This document shows positions 1 to 11,950 of a DNA stretch of 64,000 nt, piece after piece. Location of the stretch: NCBI GenBank assembly GCA_963693305.1, contig OY855905.1:31739937-31803936 (forward strand), read 5' to 3'. The notes under the pieces are model-generated. The model did no database searches. It saw nothing but the letters and a program-made list of their open reading frames with translations, and was not told the DNA's origin. A program made the translations under genes and the position numbers. The DNA comes from Meandrina meandrites (lineage: Eukaryota; Cnidaria; Anthozoa; Scleractinia; Meandrinidae). The first letter of the stretch is position 1. Each line of letters starts with the position of its first letter.

Positions 1-980
1 CCTGTTTTCAAAATCTCTAGTAATCCTAACCTCTAACACGTTACGAGAATGACAGTTTGTGAAAGTGAAGAAATTATTAAATTAGACATTAATCTCTGTC
101 AGGAAAAAATGCCTTCAATCCCTCCACAGAAAATTATTACGATATACGAATACCCTAAGGAAAAATTTGATATAAATCACTAGAAATTCTGGCTACGGAA
201 ATTCTGGCTACGGCGGTTTATTCTCGCTACAACTTCTGATTATCAAACTCCAGTTTTAACCGGCCCACTGACGCAGCACGACAGTTTCGTTTGCGGAATC
301 TTTGTTTACAATATTTGCCTCATTGGCTTAACCGCTTCAGTTTGTGATCGAGCTTCAAAAATATCAATTTGGTATATTGAAAAAACATGGTACGGTAAAC
401 GTTCGCTTTAAATGTGAGCCCGATGTATTAGAAAAATTTACTTCGACGCGGGTTTGAAAACGGGTAACGGGATTTTTCAAAGAATTTATGGGCTTATAAG
501 CGCTTTTGCCACTCAGAAATTTTGCAGTTTTTGAAAACAATTTCTCCTTTAATGTTACACACAAAGAGCTGAAAAGTTCGCCAATCATTACGTTTTACAA
601 GCTCTTTAAAAGTATGGAGTCTATTTGTATACGGCATGGTACCTTATTTACGCAAAGTCGTATGAAGGAAAATAATGTGTAAACAATGACATCAGCAAGG
701 ATTCCACTATACCTTTGTGTTTTGTCTTAATCGGCATTTTGTTTTAGTTCACCCGATATGTTTCTTATGCTTTTGTGGAGTTTCTAAACCTCGTAAGCGC
801 CGTTCACGGTCTTATCTCACTTCATAAACAGACGTTCACGTGCCATAAAATCGATTACAGATTTTTTTTATAAAACCGTTTGTTGCCATCCGTTATGTTG
901 CTTAGCAACGTCTCTGACAGAGCCTTGGGCAACCAAGAGAAATTACAATTGAGGGGCTGCATACACAAATGGGAATAAAT
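1..980. other. intergenic, nothing recognised
   Basis: AT-rich sequence with only short open frames that lack signal peptides, domains or supporting splice sites. No gene, RNA or clear repeat could be supported here. Confidence 0.5.
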
Positions 981-984
981 ATAT

Positions 985-1245
985 GGGAATTTGCAGTGGC
1001 ATTTCTAAAAAATGGCTTTTCATCCACTGTTCTCTGATCGAATTGGAATTTAGAAGTGTTCGTTTTTGTGGAGGGAGGAAAACCGGAGTGCCCGGAGAAA
1101 AACCCTCGGAGCAAGGACGAGAACAGTGAACAACAACCTCATCTCACATATGATACGGGGTCCGGGAATCGAATTCGGACCACATTGATGGGAGGCGAGC
1201 GCTCTCACCACTGCACCATCGCTGCTATCCCACAAGACAGCTGGG
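985..1245 (-). mobile_element. tRNA-derived SINE copy
   Basis: Read on the minus strand, the block begins with a Pol III A-box-like stretch (GGTGCAGTGGTGAGAGC), followed by a degenerate B box in a GAATTCGATTCCCGG context. A tail mentioning CTCGTCCTTGCTCCGAGGG and a CTCCGGGTT-type motif comes next. The same tail is found on plus at 51840–51950 and on minus at 59757–59830, so this is a dispersed family. The far 3' part (985–1060) also matches 56309–56375. Open frames on both strands here are incidental. The family has no name I can give with certainty. Confidence 0.7.
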
Positions 1246-1632
1246 CTAGTAAAAGAAAGCATATCACCATGTACCAGCTTTGTGGGAGGAGCCATGTAAA
1301 CAAGTTTGAACAGCGTCAAATACTTGATATATAAAGCTATAAATTCACTAAGCTAAACTAGCATCATTTTGTAATGCACGTGAGTTGAAAAGAGTAAAAA
1401 TTGTATCTAACAGAATGCAGGAAGTGATTTAGTGAAAGATGGCGTTATTCAAACATAAAGATTGTTGAGAGGGGCCGTACATTTTTTTGTCATGTAGTTG
1501 ATCGAGCAATTATTATTGCATAAACTGTGTGACCTCACTAATCAATATTAACTACTCAAATTATAGAGATACGCGAGAAGCGATCACTTTTTCTCGTGTA
1601 AAACGAAACTCGTTTTTCTTTTAAATTGTGTG

Positions 1633-3781
1633 ATGAGGTTTCTACATCTTCAAGCGCAAGTTGCTGTCTATCTTTCTCTTGTGTTAGTCCATTTAGGCGT
1701 GGTTGAGAATCGCCAGGTTGCTCCCAGCACTCTTCTAGAGGCGTTGAATATCACGAAGAATGAAGAAAACACTAAGAGTGCTCCATCTTCCAACCATGGC
1801 TTTCCAAAGCGACGTTTTCCTTCCAGCTTTTCGTATTTCTCTGATTGTCCTTGTAAACAGGGAGTCGTATTTCTTGGAGGACCCTGTGGTCCTATGAAAG
1901 CAACATGCTGTGGAGGGTTTGGCTGTGCTTCAGGAATTGGTTTCCCTATTTCGACTGTGTGCTGTGAGTTACTTTTGATTGCATTCCCTTTGTTCTTAAA
2001 CTGACAAATTAAGTTACTTCATGATTATACTAATTTAGTGGTAGCGAAGTGTTACTGTTAACGTTTGTTTCTAAAACTGAAATGTAAATGATGCCAACCT
2101 AAGAATCGTTCATGTTCAGATGCATATAGAACAATAAATATGACTGCATATAGTACAAGTTCTCTTTACAAACAAGCTGACAATTTCGAGTAAAGGGCAA
2201 GAACAGACATTTTATACCCCCAAACAGACACGTATTTCTATGTTTACCATATGACTGATAAAGTGAATTAATTTGACTGAACTTCAAAATATCAAATTTT
2301 TAAAAAAAAAAAAAAAGGAGAAGAGCCAACCGCAACTTGACGTAAGTACACATCACAGCAATGGCAATGTAAACTCGTGCACAGGTTTTTGGGACATTCG
2401 CATTCGATAAGTATGTTTGTTACCTTGTTACCTTGTTACCTGTTGACGAGAAATGGGAACCTGACATAGACGGTAATTAAAGAGAAACCAATTTTTTGCT
2501 TTATTAGTCTACCGGTATTAATTAGTACATTCAGTTTCTTGGTTAAGGTAATTTATAAGGAGAGAAAGCTTAATTCTTTTTAACCTCGGAATGACCTTGA
2601 AACTACTTTTTTGGATAGGCGCATGGACAAACTGCAGGGAAGCAAACCAACCAGGCCAAAGAATAAACGCCGCCAAGCGATTTGACATCACAAGCCTTCC
2701 AGCAGCACACCCATCCGTGAAAAAGCGTCCAAAACCCTCCAAGGACAAGCTCAAACACAATCATTCAAAGCAGAAGAAAATCGATAAGGACTCATCCAAG
2801 GAAGGGCCAAAGATAGACTTAGAGCTAAATCTAAATGATGAAAGCAAGCCAACAGAACAAGAAGAGGTTGCTGTGGGCCCACCAATTCATCACAAACCAT
2901 GGGTACCCTTCATGCATAGGCCCCTTTATCCGTTCCACATGCGGCCTCATCCTTATCACTTTCCACATTATATGCCCAATAACATGAGGTTTTCACATCC
3001 CTCTTACTGGCGATTTCAAGGCTACTTTCCTCAATTCATGAGAAGGCGGGCTCCGTGGTATATGAATCCATCTGATATAAGAAATATCCATCGCTATCCT
3101 GAATATCAGTTTGGAGATGTGCAGTTTATACAGTCTGATCACCCATTCAGGTCCAGACAACACTTTAGAGATTATAATGATTTTAGCTCTGACGTTGAAC
3201 TTTTAAACCAATCAGAAAAACTGCACGAAGATTTCACGCACAGCAAAAACAAGATAAAAAGTCATAAAGAATATAATCTGCTCCATGAACAGGACCGGAA
3301 GACGGTCGATAACTCAGAGGATTCAAAGGCGGACACATTCAGACAAGGCACGTTTAGGCAAACAAGAGCTGAACGGGTGCACGGAACAAATCCCAAAGCA
3401 ATAGAAGACCAGCAAGTCTTGAATTTCAATCCAACGGAAAAGGAGGATGAAGAGAACAATTACCCTGAATACAAAAGCGAATTCAACACAGACCGCTTCT
3501 GGTCTTCTCTTGATAAGAGACAAGGAACAGTTCACAACATGTTTAGCTCCCATGAACCAGAAAAAGGAGAAAATGTAATATTCAGAGACTTTACGTCGGA
3601 GGACCATGGATTTGATCTGGATGACATTTCCTCCTCCCACGCGAAAAGAAAAGAACCAACTAAGGAAGGAAGCCCAACAGAGTCTACAAACGGAGACTAC
3701 AAAATCCGTTCTGGTGCAGGGGTTGTGAAGATAAAAACTGATGCTCTAGACATCTCTAATGCAATTAACTCATTTGCTTAA
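1633..3781 (+). CDS. secreted Cys-rich/His-Pro-Tyr-rich protein, cluster member 1 (two exons)
   Basis: The model joins 1633–1963 and 2619–3781 (497 aa). Exon 1 starts with a signal peptide (MRFLHLQAQVAVYLSLVLV), then a polar stretch and a basic site (PKRR) before a Cys/Gly segment (CPCKQG..GGPCG..TCCGG) ending in Cys-Cys. The second Cys codon is split (T|GC) by a phase-1 intron with GTGAGT donor and TTTTTTGGATAG acceptor. Exon 2 opens AWTNC, passes a basic acid-rich linker (VKKRPKPSK), then has a block of His/Pro/Tyr/Phe/Met/Trp (PYHFPHYMPNN, HPSYWRFQGYFPQF) and a charged C-terminal half with further KR sites (LDKRQG, HAKRKE). I start at the ATG at 1633 because the codon before it is GTG. An AATAAA overlaps the stop codon (3781–3786). 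No known family is recognised. It shares intron position and layout with the minus-strand neighbours. Confidence 0.72.
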
Positions 3782-3789
3782 ATAAAATA

Positions 3790-5396
3790 GCGCGATAAAT
3801 TTCCGAGCAACAGTTTTGAGTCATCACTCAATGGGAGAACTGAACATCTCGTACTAGTAAAATATCTACGTGTATTGGTTACTGACAAGAACAACGACCA
3901 ACATGTGATAATTTTATAACTTCGTTCAAAGTTATTAATTGAACAAAAATAATTCATGGTAGTGCATAGAGCTGAATTGCATTGACAATAATCGCCATTT
4001 CGCCTCCATATTGGATTTGAGAACCGAGAGTCCTTGGGGACGAATTTTCTAAAATTTCCGATGAGGTTAGGTCATAATCATAGAGTTCACTGTCAGGTTA
4101 ATAACAGTATCTATGTAGACACAAATAATATAGAAGACGTTTGTGTTGCCCGCTTTTTTTTCCGTTCAGCTGTATAATGGGAGCTGCTCCTCAAACTACA
4201 TTATGCTTTAATCCCCAATAAGGTTTGTTTACAGGTATCAAGTGGGCTTTTTAACGTAACGCCCATACAAGTCATGTTACGACTTTACGAGAGACCAACG
4301 GTCTTCTAATTCATTAAGTTAATCAGCGTCACGAACGAAATAAAAATATAATCAACAAGATGATGAGTAAAATCAATTTCTTGGTTATGTTTAGCTATAA
4401 GCAGCTTAGACACCTGGGCCTGGTTGTATAAAAGAGGGTTAAAACATACCCTCGGGTTAAATCTAACCGCAGTCTGGTATTCAAAGCTGGGTTAGGAATA
4501 GGAGGGTTTAATTTACCCTCCTAACGACATGGGTTAACTCACTAACCACGTGTTAAATAAAAGGCTAAAACGAAATGACATCTTTTGTTAGTATGCAGTT
4601 AGGAAAAAATGGCCTTACAATCCGCTAAATTCTATTAAAATCGACGATTACTGAGGAGGAAGTACAGATTTGGAATACAGTCACTGCCCCACGAAGTAAT
4701 ATTTCGAGTCAGGCTTCAATTTTTGTTTGACTTGTTATACTCACTTTGTTGCTCCATCTTCCTTGTCAATATGTCAGTTTCTGATGTACTTACTAAAGGT
4801 TTCGCTTTCCTGTCTACTCGAATGGTGACTTTACTTGAAGCCATTATGTAGCTATCCGTAACAAAGAATATTATGGGGTGTTCACGGGGTTAAACCTTTA
4901 ACCCATAGTTAACTGACTGCTCCACTAACCCTGCTTTTAACAACGTTATTTTACCCCCGAGCTGCGATTACATGTAATAACTTTAAATCTCGTGTTAGCT
5001 CTAACGTAAAACCTGACTTTGATTGAAACCTCTCTGGAACAACCTCGCCCGGATGCAGTAAGGCACTATCTCTCTGGATCCTCTATTTTTATTCGCCCGT
5101 TGTAAACACTACCTCAATTGTTATTCAGGGCTAAGGGCCTTTGTTATGAGCTGTTATCTATCTATGCTAGCTATATTATCTGGTTCGAGTTTTGATTGTT
5201 TTGATTGTGGTGGTCAGGGTTATTACTTTGGGCTTGGTTTCACGACACTTACCTTAATGGCCATAACTAACTCTGAACCTTAAGTTAAAGCACAAGAAAA
5301 AACAAAACTGATCAAAGTTAATTTTAGTAAAAAAAATTCCTAACAAATTATAATCAATTTACTTTATTTCAGTTTAAAGCTTTGGGATTGCGTCAA
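3790..5396. other. intergenic, AT-rich with scattered GGGTTAA words
   Basis: No supported gene. Around 4420–4990 the words GGGTTAA and TTAACCC recur in both orientations, suggesting a decayed inverted-repeat element, but I could not define its ends. Confidence 0.35.
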
Positions 5397-7152
5397 TTAT
5401 ATAATGATAACTATTGTATCTTTATTGCCCTTTCGTCGCACACCTTGTTTAACAGGCCTTATCTTATGTTTACGGGGATGATGACGAACGGTTGGCGCAG
5501 ATGTGGTTGGCGATTGTGCAGTGACAGCTACTAAAGTAGCTAGTGTACGAGTTGTGCCATAGGTAACCCGAGGTGTCGAGCTAGCTTGTGTTCCCGTGGT
5601 AGACTGGCTACCTTCAGTACTTGTGGGACCGGTTGCTCCTGTGGGGCTAGACGTTGTTGGTGCTTGTGTTGTAGTGGCTGTGGAAGTGGGTTGTGTAGTT
5701 GGTACTAGAGTAGCAGCACTAGTAGCCTCAGATGTTGTTCTGGTTTGTGTTCCTGTCGTGGGCTGACTCCCGCCGGTAGGGCTGGTTGCCCCTGCTGGGC
5801 TAGAAGTTGTCGGTGCTTGTGTTGTAGAAGCTGAAGAAGATGGTTGAGTGGTTGGCTCTTGGGTGGTAACACTTGTTGCCTGAGATGATGGACTGGTTTG
5901 TGTTCCAGTTGTAGGCTGACTACTGCCTGTGGGGCTGGTTGCCCCAGCTGGGCCAGACGTTGTTGGTGCTTGTGCTGTAGTTGATGTCGAAGTGGGTTGT
6001 GTAGTTGGCACTTGTGTGGTAACACTGGTAACCTGAGATGTTGGACTAGTTTGTGTCCCCGCTGTTGGCTGACCGCCGCCGGTGGTTGTCCGTGAGGGGC
6101 TAGACGTTGTCGCTGCTTGAGTTGTTATAGTAGCTGACGAAGTGGGTTGAGTGGTTGGTGCTTGACTCGTGCCACTGGTAGCCTGAGATGTCGAACTAAC
6201 TTGAGTTCCGGTGGTTGGCTGGCTCCCACTGGTAGGGCTTGTTGCCCCAGCAGGACTAGAAGTTGGTGGTGCTAGCGTTGGTTTGACCTCAGCAGTTTGG
6301 GATCCCGGGGCTCCTGGCTCTCCGTTGTTCCCTCCACCACAACCTATTTAATTGTGTTAACAAAAATATCAGTGGTGATGTGATATTGTGATAATGAGTA
6401 GTGTTCGCACAAGTTAGCCACCAACGTAGCAAAAATAGATCTAAATGCGTCTTTTCAATGTTGAGTGCATGGAGCAAATATGGCAATGAAAAACATGGTG
6501 ATGAATAAATAGCCCACATACAATCCTTGATACAATCAGAAACAACTTGATCCCATGGGAAGTTTTTGAAGGCCAAAGATAATGAAACAAGTATATATTG
6601 TTTTCCTAACCTGTCGAAACAACAAAGTTTTTGAGAAATAAAACAGCTTTACGAATAATACTCACTGCACCATTTTCCACATTGGCATGGAAAGAAGGGA
6701 AAGGGTTGAGTCCATGTTCCAAATCTATGCATATCATAGGAGCCTTTGAAAGGGTAACCATATCCGGTGTCCATCCAACCGTATTCCGGCCATCGAGGAT
6801 CAGGAGCTGAAGGCCACCATTTTCTGAGATATGGAGAAGATTCAGGATGTAGTCTATAACCATACGACATGTCAGTGAAACACCGCTTTGATAGCCAACG
6901 AGGTCTACCGGCTTGTTCACCATTGGTGGGAAAACCTATCATTTTGTGCTTAGTTTTACGGCTCGGAGGACCAAGGATATCAAATTTGAAAGGATAGTTT
7001 AGATGATGGTTTCTTATGTCATCTCTCAACTCATCCATTTCACCATCCCTGTCATCCGTATCTTCTGCATCTTGGTGGAATCTTTGCAAAGCATTCGTTT
7101 GAAAAAGCATGGTATGGAAACAAATGGTTAGCAAAAGTTTCCTAGAGGTCAT
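5397..7152 (-). CDS. secreted Cys/Trp-rich protein with mucin-like tail, cluster member 2 (two exons)
   Basis: Exon 1 is 7152–6666 and exon 2 is 6343–5397 (477 aa). The ATG at 7152 is preferred over upstream in-frame starts because a signal peptide (MTSRKLLLTICFHTMLFQ) follows directly. Next come an acidic propeptide-like segment, a basic site before Cys (LSKRCF) and a Trp/Pro/Tyr-rich block (RKWWPSAPDPRWPEYGW). Exon 1 ends CQCGKWC plus one base, with donor GTGAGT in phase 1. Exon 2 resumes Ser-Cys-Gly-Gly-Gly and continues as about six imperfect 51-residue Thr/Ser/Pro repeats (TTQAPTTS, GATSPTG, SQPTTGTQ), typical of heavily O-glycosylated mucin domains, ending in a basic tail (HHPRKHKIRPVKQG). 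The likely role, by composition only, is a secreted mucin-like or matrix protein. It differs from its neighbours in the fused mucin exon. Confidence 0.72.
5540..6290 (-). repeat. 153-bp coding tandem repeats (mucin-like)
   Basis: Inside exon 2 of the 7152–5397 gene the minus strand repeats a unit of about 153 bases (51 codons) roughly five to six times, each carrying TTQAPTTS, GATSPTG and QPTTGTQ-like words. Divergence is mostly Ser/Thr/Ala exchange, so composition rather than exact sequence seems to be maintained. Confidence 0.75.
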
Positions 7153-8003
7153 GTTGCCGTGAGGTTTTGTTAGCACTATATCGTATAATTGGGACTTCTG
7201 ATCATATGACATAATGTTAGGATACTCTTCTAGAGGAAATAACATGACATCATTCTCATATCTAAATAGAAAAATGGGAATTAATCAGCGATACAGCATC
7301 TAAAGCAAGGCGAACAGGGTTATATCCTGCTCACTGCAGCTTAACGCTCACTTAAGAAAGCCAGTATAGAAGCATAGCGACATTTTTGCTAGCGATGCTT
7401 GCTGTTTAACGTCGCACATAACCAGTTACGCCCCTTTTTTGAAAGATCACTTAAAGAAACAAAGAGGACTTGCTTGTTTCCATGGAATCCTTGATACGCT
7501 TCAATGGAAAAGTTGCAACAACCAATATCAGGGGTATTAAACTGATAAAGAAAACCAAGTAAAGTTTATACGATTTAATTTCCAAAACTTAATTACATCG
7601 AGTGCTTGTTAGGCGGCCATTACTGTTTTTCTAGTAGGGCTAGTAGCAATACTGATTAGAATTATGACCGGATTAAAACAACGGTTCTGTAGTTCATAGT
7701 ATTATACATTGTAGTCACTATCTATCTTCTCATTGGCTAAGAGCCTACAGTTAATTCTGGGAATCAGCGCAACTGACATAGCAGGTTAGTGAATAATCTG
7801 TAGGTTGCGCGCGCATTGCATGATTTCCAGGAGCATGAACTTAGCATCTTGCACACAACGAAATAAAAACGTGGCTAACAAGGCGTTTGTCGTTATTTTC
7901 TTTAAAACAATGTGTAATAAAACAATTATTAGATTCGGTTTTTATGATATCCGGAATAAGTAATGATTATTCTGGGTATCACAAAAACCTCATCCAATAA
8001 GTG
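7153..8003. other. intergenic, nothing recognised
   Basis: This is the 5' flank of the minus-strand mucin-like gene. It is AT-rich, and no domain, RNA or clear repeat was found. It presumably contains that gene's promoter, but no core element could be assigned. Confidence 0.35.
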
Positions 8004-8655
8004 TTTAAGGTGATTCCACTGAATTACGTTGCGCATCCTTGCTGCACACGATTTTTCGCGTCATTTAGCGCGCGCACGAGCGCTCGCCCACACAACATTA
8101 AGGCATTTCCTTCAGATTAAGCTTAGCAGGGAAATTAATGGTTATTTTCTTCTAAACGAGCACGGTGACCCCCATTTTTTAAGGCATTAACTTAAATGAC
8201 ATACGGTTGACTACAATATATCGCGATTTAAAGAAAATTTGATTATTCTATTTTGAGATATTTTTATTTGAATGCTTTAAAAAGCACGTATTTTGGTAGT
8301 GCTGCTTACGTGCGCACGCAGCAAAATCTCTAATTTCTTTTATAATCTTAATTTCAGTTCAATTAAAATAGTTTGTTATTTAAGATTAAAGTCTATTTTG
8401 TATAACTGCTTCGATATTTAATGCAAGAAATGATTTTTTCTAGAAATGATAGCTCCCTTTTCGGATTACTAGGATTCCTAATATAAACCTCGAGGGTCAT
8501 ATATTTACCATAATAGCCGTCCAGGTTGCACAAAAACGAGCACGGTGACCCCCATTTTTTATTGCATTTTTGTAATGCTCATAACATAATTATGAACTGG
8601 ACCAAGTCTTAGAAAATTTTGATTACTCCTTCTTTTTCAGCGGAATCACCTTAAA
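8004..8655. mobile_element. MITE-like element with ~19-bp terminal inverted repeats
   Basis: The left end TTTAAGGTGATTCCACTGA and the right end (read on the other strand TTTAAGGTGATTCCGCTGA) are inverted copies with one mismatch. Two internal direct copies of ACGAGCACGGTGACCCCCAT lie near 8156 and 8536. No transposase frame is present, so this is a non-autonomous DNA transposon of about 650 bp. Confidence 0.7.
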
Positions 8656-10013
8656 ATCCAAGTATAAAGTCTCATGTTTAATGGTTATCAGAGGTTCCGA
8701 TCTGTTTCGAGGGCTGAGGTGTGCGTTTCGCACAACAGATGATGTAAATAAAATAAGCCCGTGCAAATTTTAAGAGCTAAAATAGGTATCCCCCTCGAAA
8801 TGTGTTGTTAATCTTTGTCTTACTTCCTTTGTGTTGAACGGAATCACGTTCCCTCTTTGCAGAATAATATAAGGCCCGAAAGGCCAAACCGTCCCCCCCC
8901 CCCCCCCCAACATTCCAGACAAAAGTTCTTACCGTCATTCCGCGTTTTTTTTTTATTTGGGAGAAAGAAAGGACCCAGGTTCACCTTTGACCGTCCTTTT
9001 TTTAGTGCCTCTGGATCCCCCCCCCAAAAAAATCCCCCCCCCCCCCCCCCCACCCGTGAAACTAGTAGCTTGGAATTGAGTGAGTGAGGTCTCTCATGGT
9101 AAAACGGTTTTGTCACCCAGAGTGAAATATGTATCATCCAACTACATTTTTGTTCGGTTAAGATCAAGTAAAATTTTAAAATCACTGTTCAGTGTACCGT
9201 TATTTGTTTCAGTCTATTATCGTCAGCCTATCGCGGATCGTTATTTTCTCTTGTCCCTTTTATTGTAACCGTCTGTTTCCATCCTCACCAGTAGCATTTT
9301 ATGCCCTGACGAAGGTTGGTTTTGTCCATCCGAATATTGGGCCCAGTTAAATATGACATCAATTTACAGTTGTTTGATCAGCGTTGGCATTCTAAAGTTT
9401 GTTTTCTTCTTATACTTTATTGTTTTCTGTCAGTCCATCGGTAGTACTTTTGCTTTAGTCGTTGTAACTTATTATATAACGTTTAAGTTCTTTTACAACA
9501 GTACCCGCAAACTCACAAGATGAACTATATTTTGATGATCGATATATACATTTTTATGTAGACTGACGCTTAAATCCAGATTGCAAAGCAATTAAGCAGA
9601 GCTTCCTTCCTCTTCTTGGCCGTCGAAAGAGGGTAAATGTAGCCCTGACTCATTGTAAAGACTAAAACACAACCTTTATGATTCTTTCAGAGCATATTTT
9701 CGTGACCTAGACTCCTGGAGAACTTCACACGTTCCTTTGTTGCTGGTTGCACACTCTCTCTATTAAGTTAACAGTATTATCTAAAGATGGCCGTGAAGAA
9801 GTAGTGGTATATCGTAACTTAAACGATGTAAATCAATGAAACAACTTAAGGCACTTGGTGGCCGATCAAACGGAAACAAATGAGCTCTTTTACAGCGCAG
9901 TAAAAAAAACTTGACCTTTATCTAGGTGAGATAGGAAAATTGATAGGTGTCATTCGTAACGTGTTTGTGGAAGTGTATTGGTGTTAGGTCCAACCAAACT
10001 CTTGTCTGAGCCA
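8656..10013. other. intergenic with poly-C tracts
   Basis: Contains long poly-C runs at about 8892–8909 and 9029–9050, flanked by T-rich and A-rich tracts. The open frames across them (for example 8815–9268) are low-complexity translations with no support. Nothing else is recognised. Confidence 0.45.
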
Positions 10014-11255
10014 CTAACGCTTTCGTTTCGGTTTCTTAGTCGGCGCATTTTGCCCCTTAAATTTCCAAAAGAATAGACTACCCACAACTTGGTCAGCGGG
10101 CGATGTTTGCTGAGGAACTTGCCAGTTGCCATAGGGTGTCTGGTTAGGGTCTTGGTAAACAGGGGGTACCTCAGCAACATCAGGGGTAGCACCGTATGTG
10201 ATGTCTTGGCGCTTAATTCCACGTTGAACGTTCATGTTCTTTCCCTGTTTCATTTGGACTGGACCTTTGAAATTTGCCTGTTTTCCAATGAAGGGATGAA
10301 GTTGTGGTGGACCTCCGACTTTGTTTGCTGTTGATTGGCAAGGGGGAGCATCATTGAACTGTGGACAATCACTGGCACCACCTCCTCCACCTCCCCCTTC
10401 TTGACCACAACCTGAATAAAATTCGTTTTGAAAGGAAATAATTAAGCAAAGAAAAGAACATAAACATCGTTTCACTGCAGATATCATTAGTTAACGCCAA
10501 CGTTTAGGCACGTAACTGATATAGCGCACCAAGTAGTAGAATATACTTCAGTTGACCTCTGACAACGGGAAATTGTTTGCTTGTTTTATTTCCAGCATAT
10601 ATATGTGATAGAATTTTTATAGAGAGAGATAGAATGGCAGATAATTTGAAAAACACCAGTTGGTTTTGTCTTAATTTAATTTATTGAAAAAGCTCATGCA
10701 GTAGAAGGCAGTAACCAAAGCCCCATTACGATGTTAAACTTAATTCGAGTTTTATGATCTTGCAAACACTTTTCAATCAATCAATCACCAAGCTAAATTT
10801 CAAAAGGAACTGAATGACTTACAGCACCAGCCATGGTTGTTACAGCCACAGGAGCATCCGGGCACTCTCCATGGCCCTCCGTGTCCTCCCCAACCTCGAT
10901 GAAAATCCGGTCCGTATTCCGGATAAAGTGGACCTGGCCCCCATCCCCAGGGACGAGGCCAGTCTAAAAGGCTATCTTCGAATCCCATTGGGCAATCATA
11001 CGGGGAACCCAAGAAGCACCTTCTCTTATATTGGGACTTCTTGAAATTTTTTCGTTGGCGACTTCTGTTGTCATTGTCCTTGATTCCGTCCGCTTGGTCC
11101 ACGATTTTTTCTGATTTACTTGGCGCTACGTTCTGCTCATTGTCAAGTGTTTCTCTCCGATTTCTCTTTAGAATGCTCTCCGTTTCTTCGGCAAGGGTGA
11201 TTGTCAAACCGAGGAGGCACAAAAGTTTCAAATGGTATAAAAACGAACCCGCCAT
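10014..11255 (-). CDS. secreted Cys/Gly/Trp-rich protein, cluster member 3 (two exons)
   Basis: Exon 1 is 11255–10823 and exon 2 is 10411–10014 (276 aa). A signal peptide (MAGSFLYHLKLLCLLGLT) is followed by basic sites (LKRNRRE, QYKRRCF) and then a Pro/Gly/Trp/Tyr block (WPRPWGWGPGPLYPEYG) ending GCSCGCNNHGWCC. The last Cys codon is split T|GT by a phase-1 intron (donor GTAAGT, acceptor TTTATTCAG). Exon 2 starts CGQEGGGGGGG, has two further Cys, and contains GIKRQDITYG, a dibasic site before a Gln, then a Pro/Gln-rich stretch and a basic C-terminus (KKPKRKR). The exon 1 layout matches the neighbours at 13577 and 7152. No known domain is recognised. A secreted, convertase-processed protein is inferred. 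Confidence 0.75.
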
Positions 11256-11950
11256 ATTCTCAATTGACTTGATGGAGTGAAGTTTTAAATTTCCTTGTAG
11301 CTGAAAGTTTTACCTACGTACCTTTGAGGTCAGATTTGTAAAAATAAAATCATCAAAGGAATGTTTTGACGATCAGCCATCCCCTCATTAACATTGCAAG
11401 ACCTCGGGATGTTGCGTGCTAAGTGTCTCATTAAATAAAATATGATAACTTGTTTTTAAGATATATTCTTATCAGAATATATTTCTTTAAGTTTTTAGAC
11501 GAATAATTCCTTTTTTAAGTTGAAATCCCGTAATGGCACCAAGACTTTATTTGTAGGCAATTCTTGTGACCTGAATCAAACCTGATACCTGCTTGTGGTG
11601 CTACTATAATCGTCTTCCCGGGAAACACTTAAACACACCCATTATGACATGTCTAAATTATTTAATGTAAAAGCAAATATTTCTAGAATATGAAAAATAT
11701 GGTTAAATCGGTGAAGTTTTTACTGATCAAGTGCCTTGTTCATAAATGACAATATCTTTTACATACACGGGCAATGTACCAAATAAATCTCCACAATAAA
11801 TTTCCTAATTCTTAATTCATAATCAGTAAAAGCACGAAAGGGACACAATGTTTCTAGCCAACTTTATGGCTTTGACAATATTAATTCTTCTGTAATTCGA
11901 CCAATGCATGAGTAAACTTTTATAAAATCTCGATAAGACGTTAAGAATAG
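11256..11950. other. intergenic, nothing recognised
   Basis: AT-rich gap between the 5' end of the gene at 11255 and the 3' exon of the gene at 13577. No supported feature. Confidence 0.4.

Noticed and set aside
8815..9268. Pro-rich and Gly-rich frames
   Set aside because: They are translations of poly-C and poly-G tracts.
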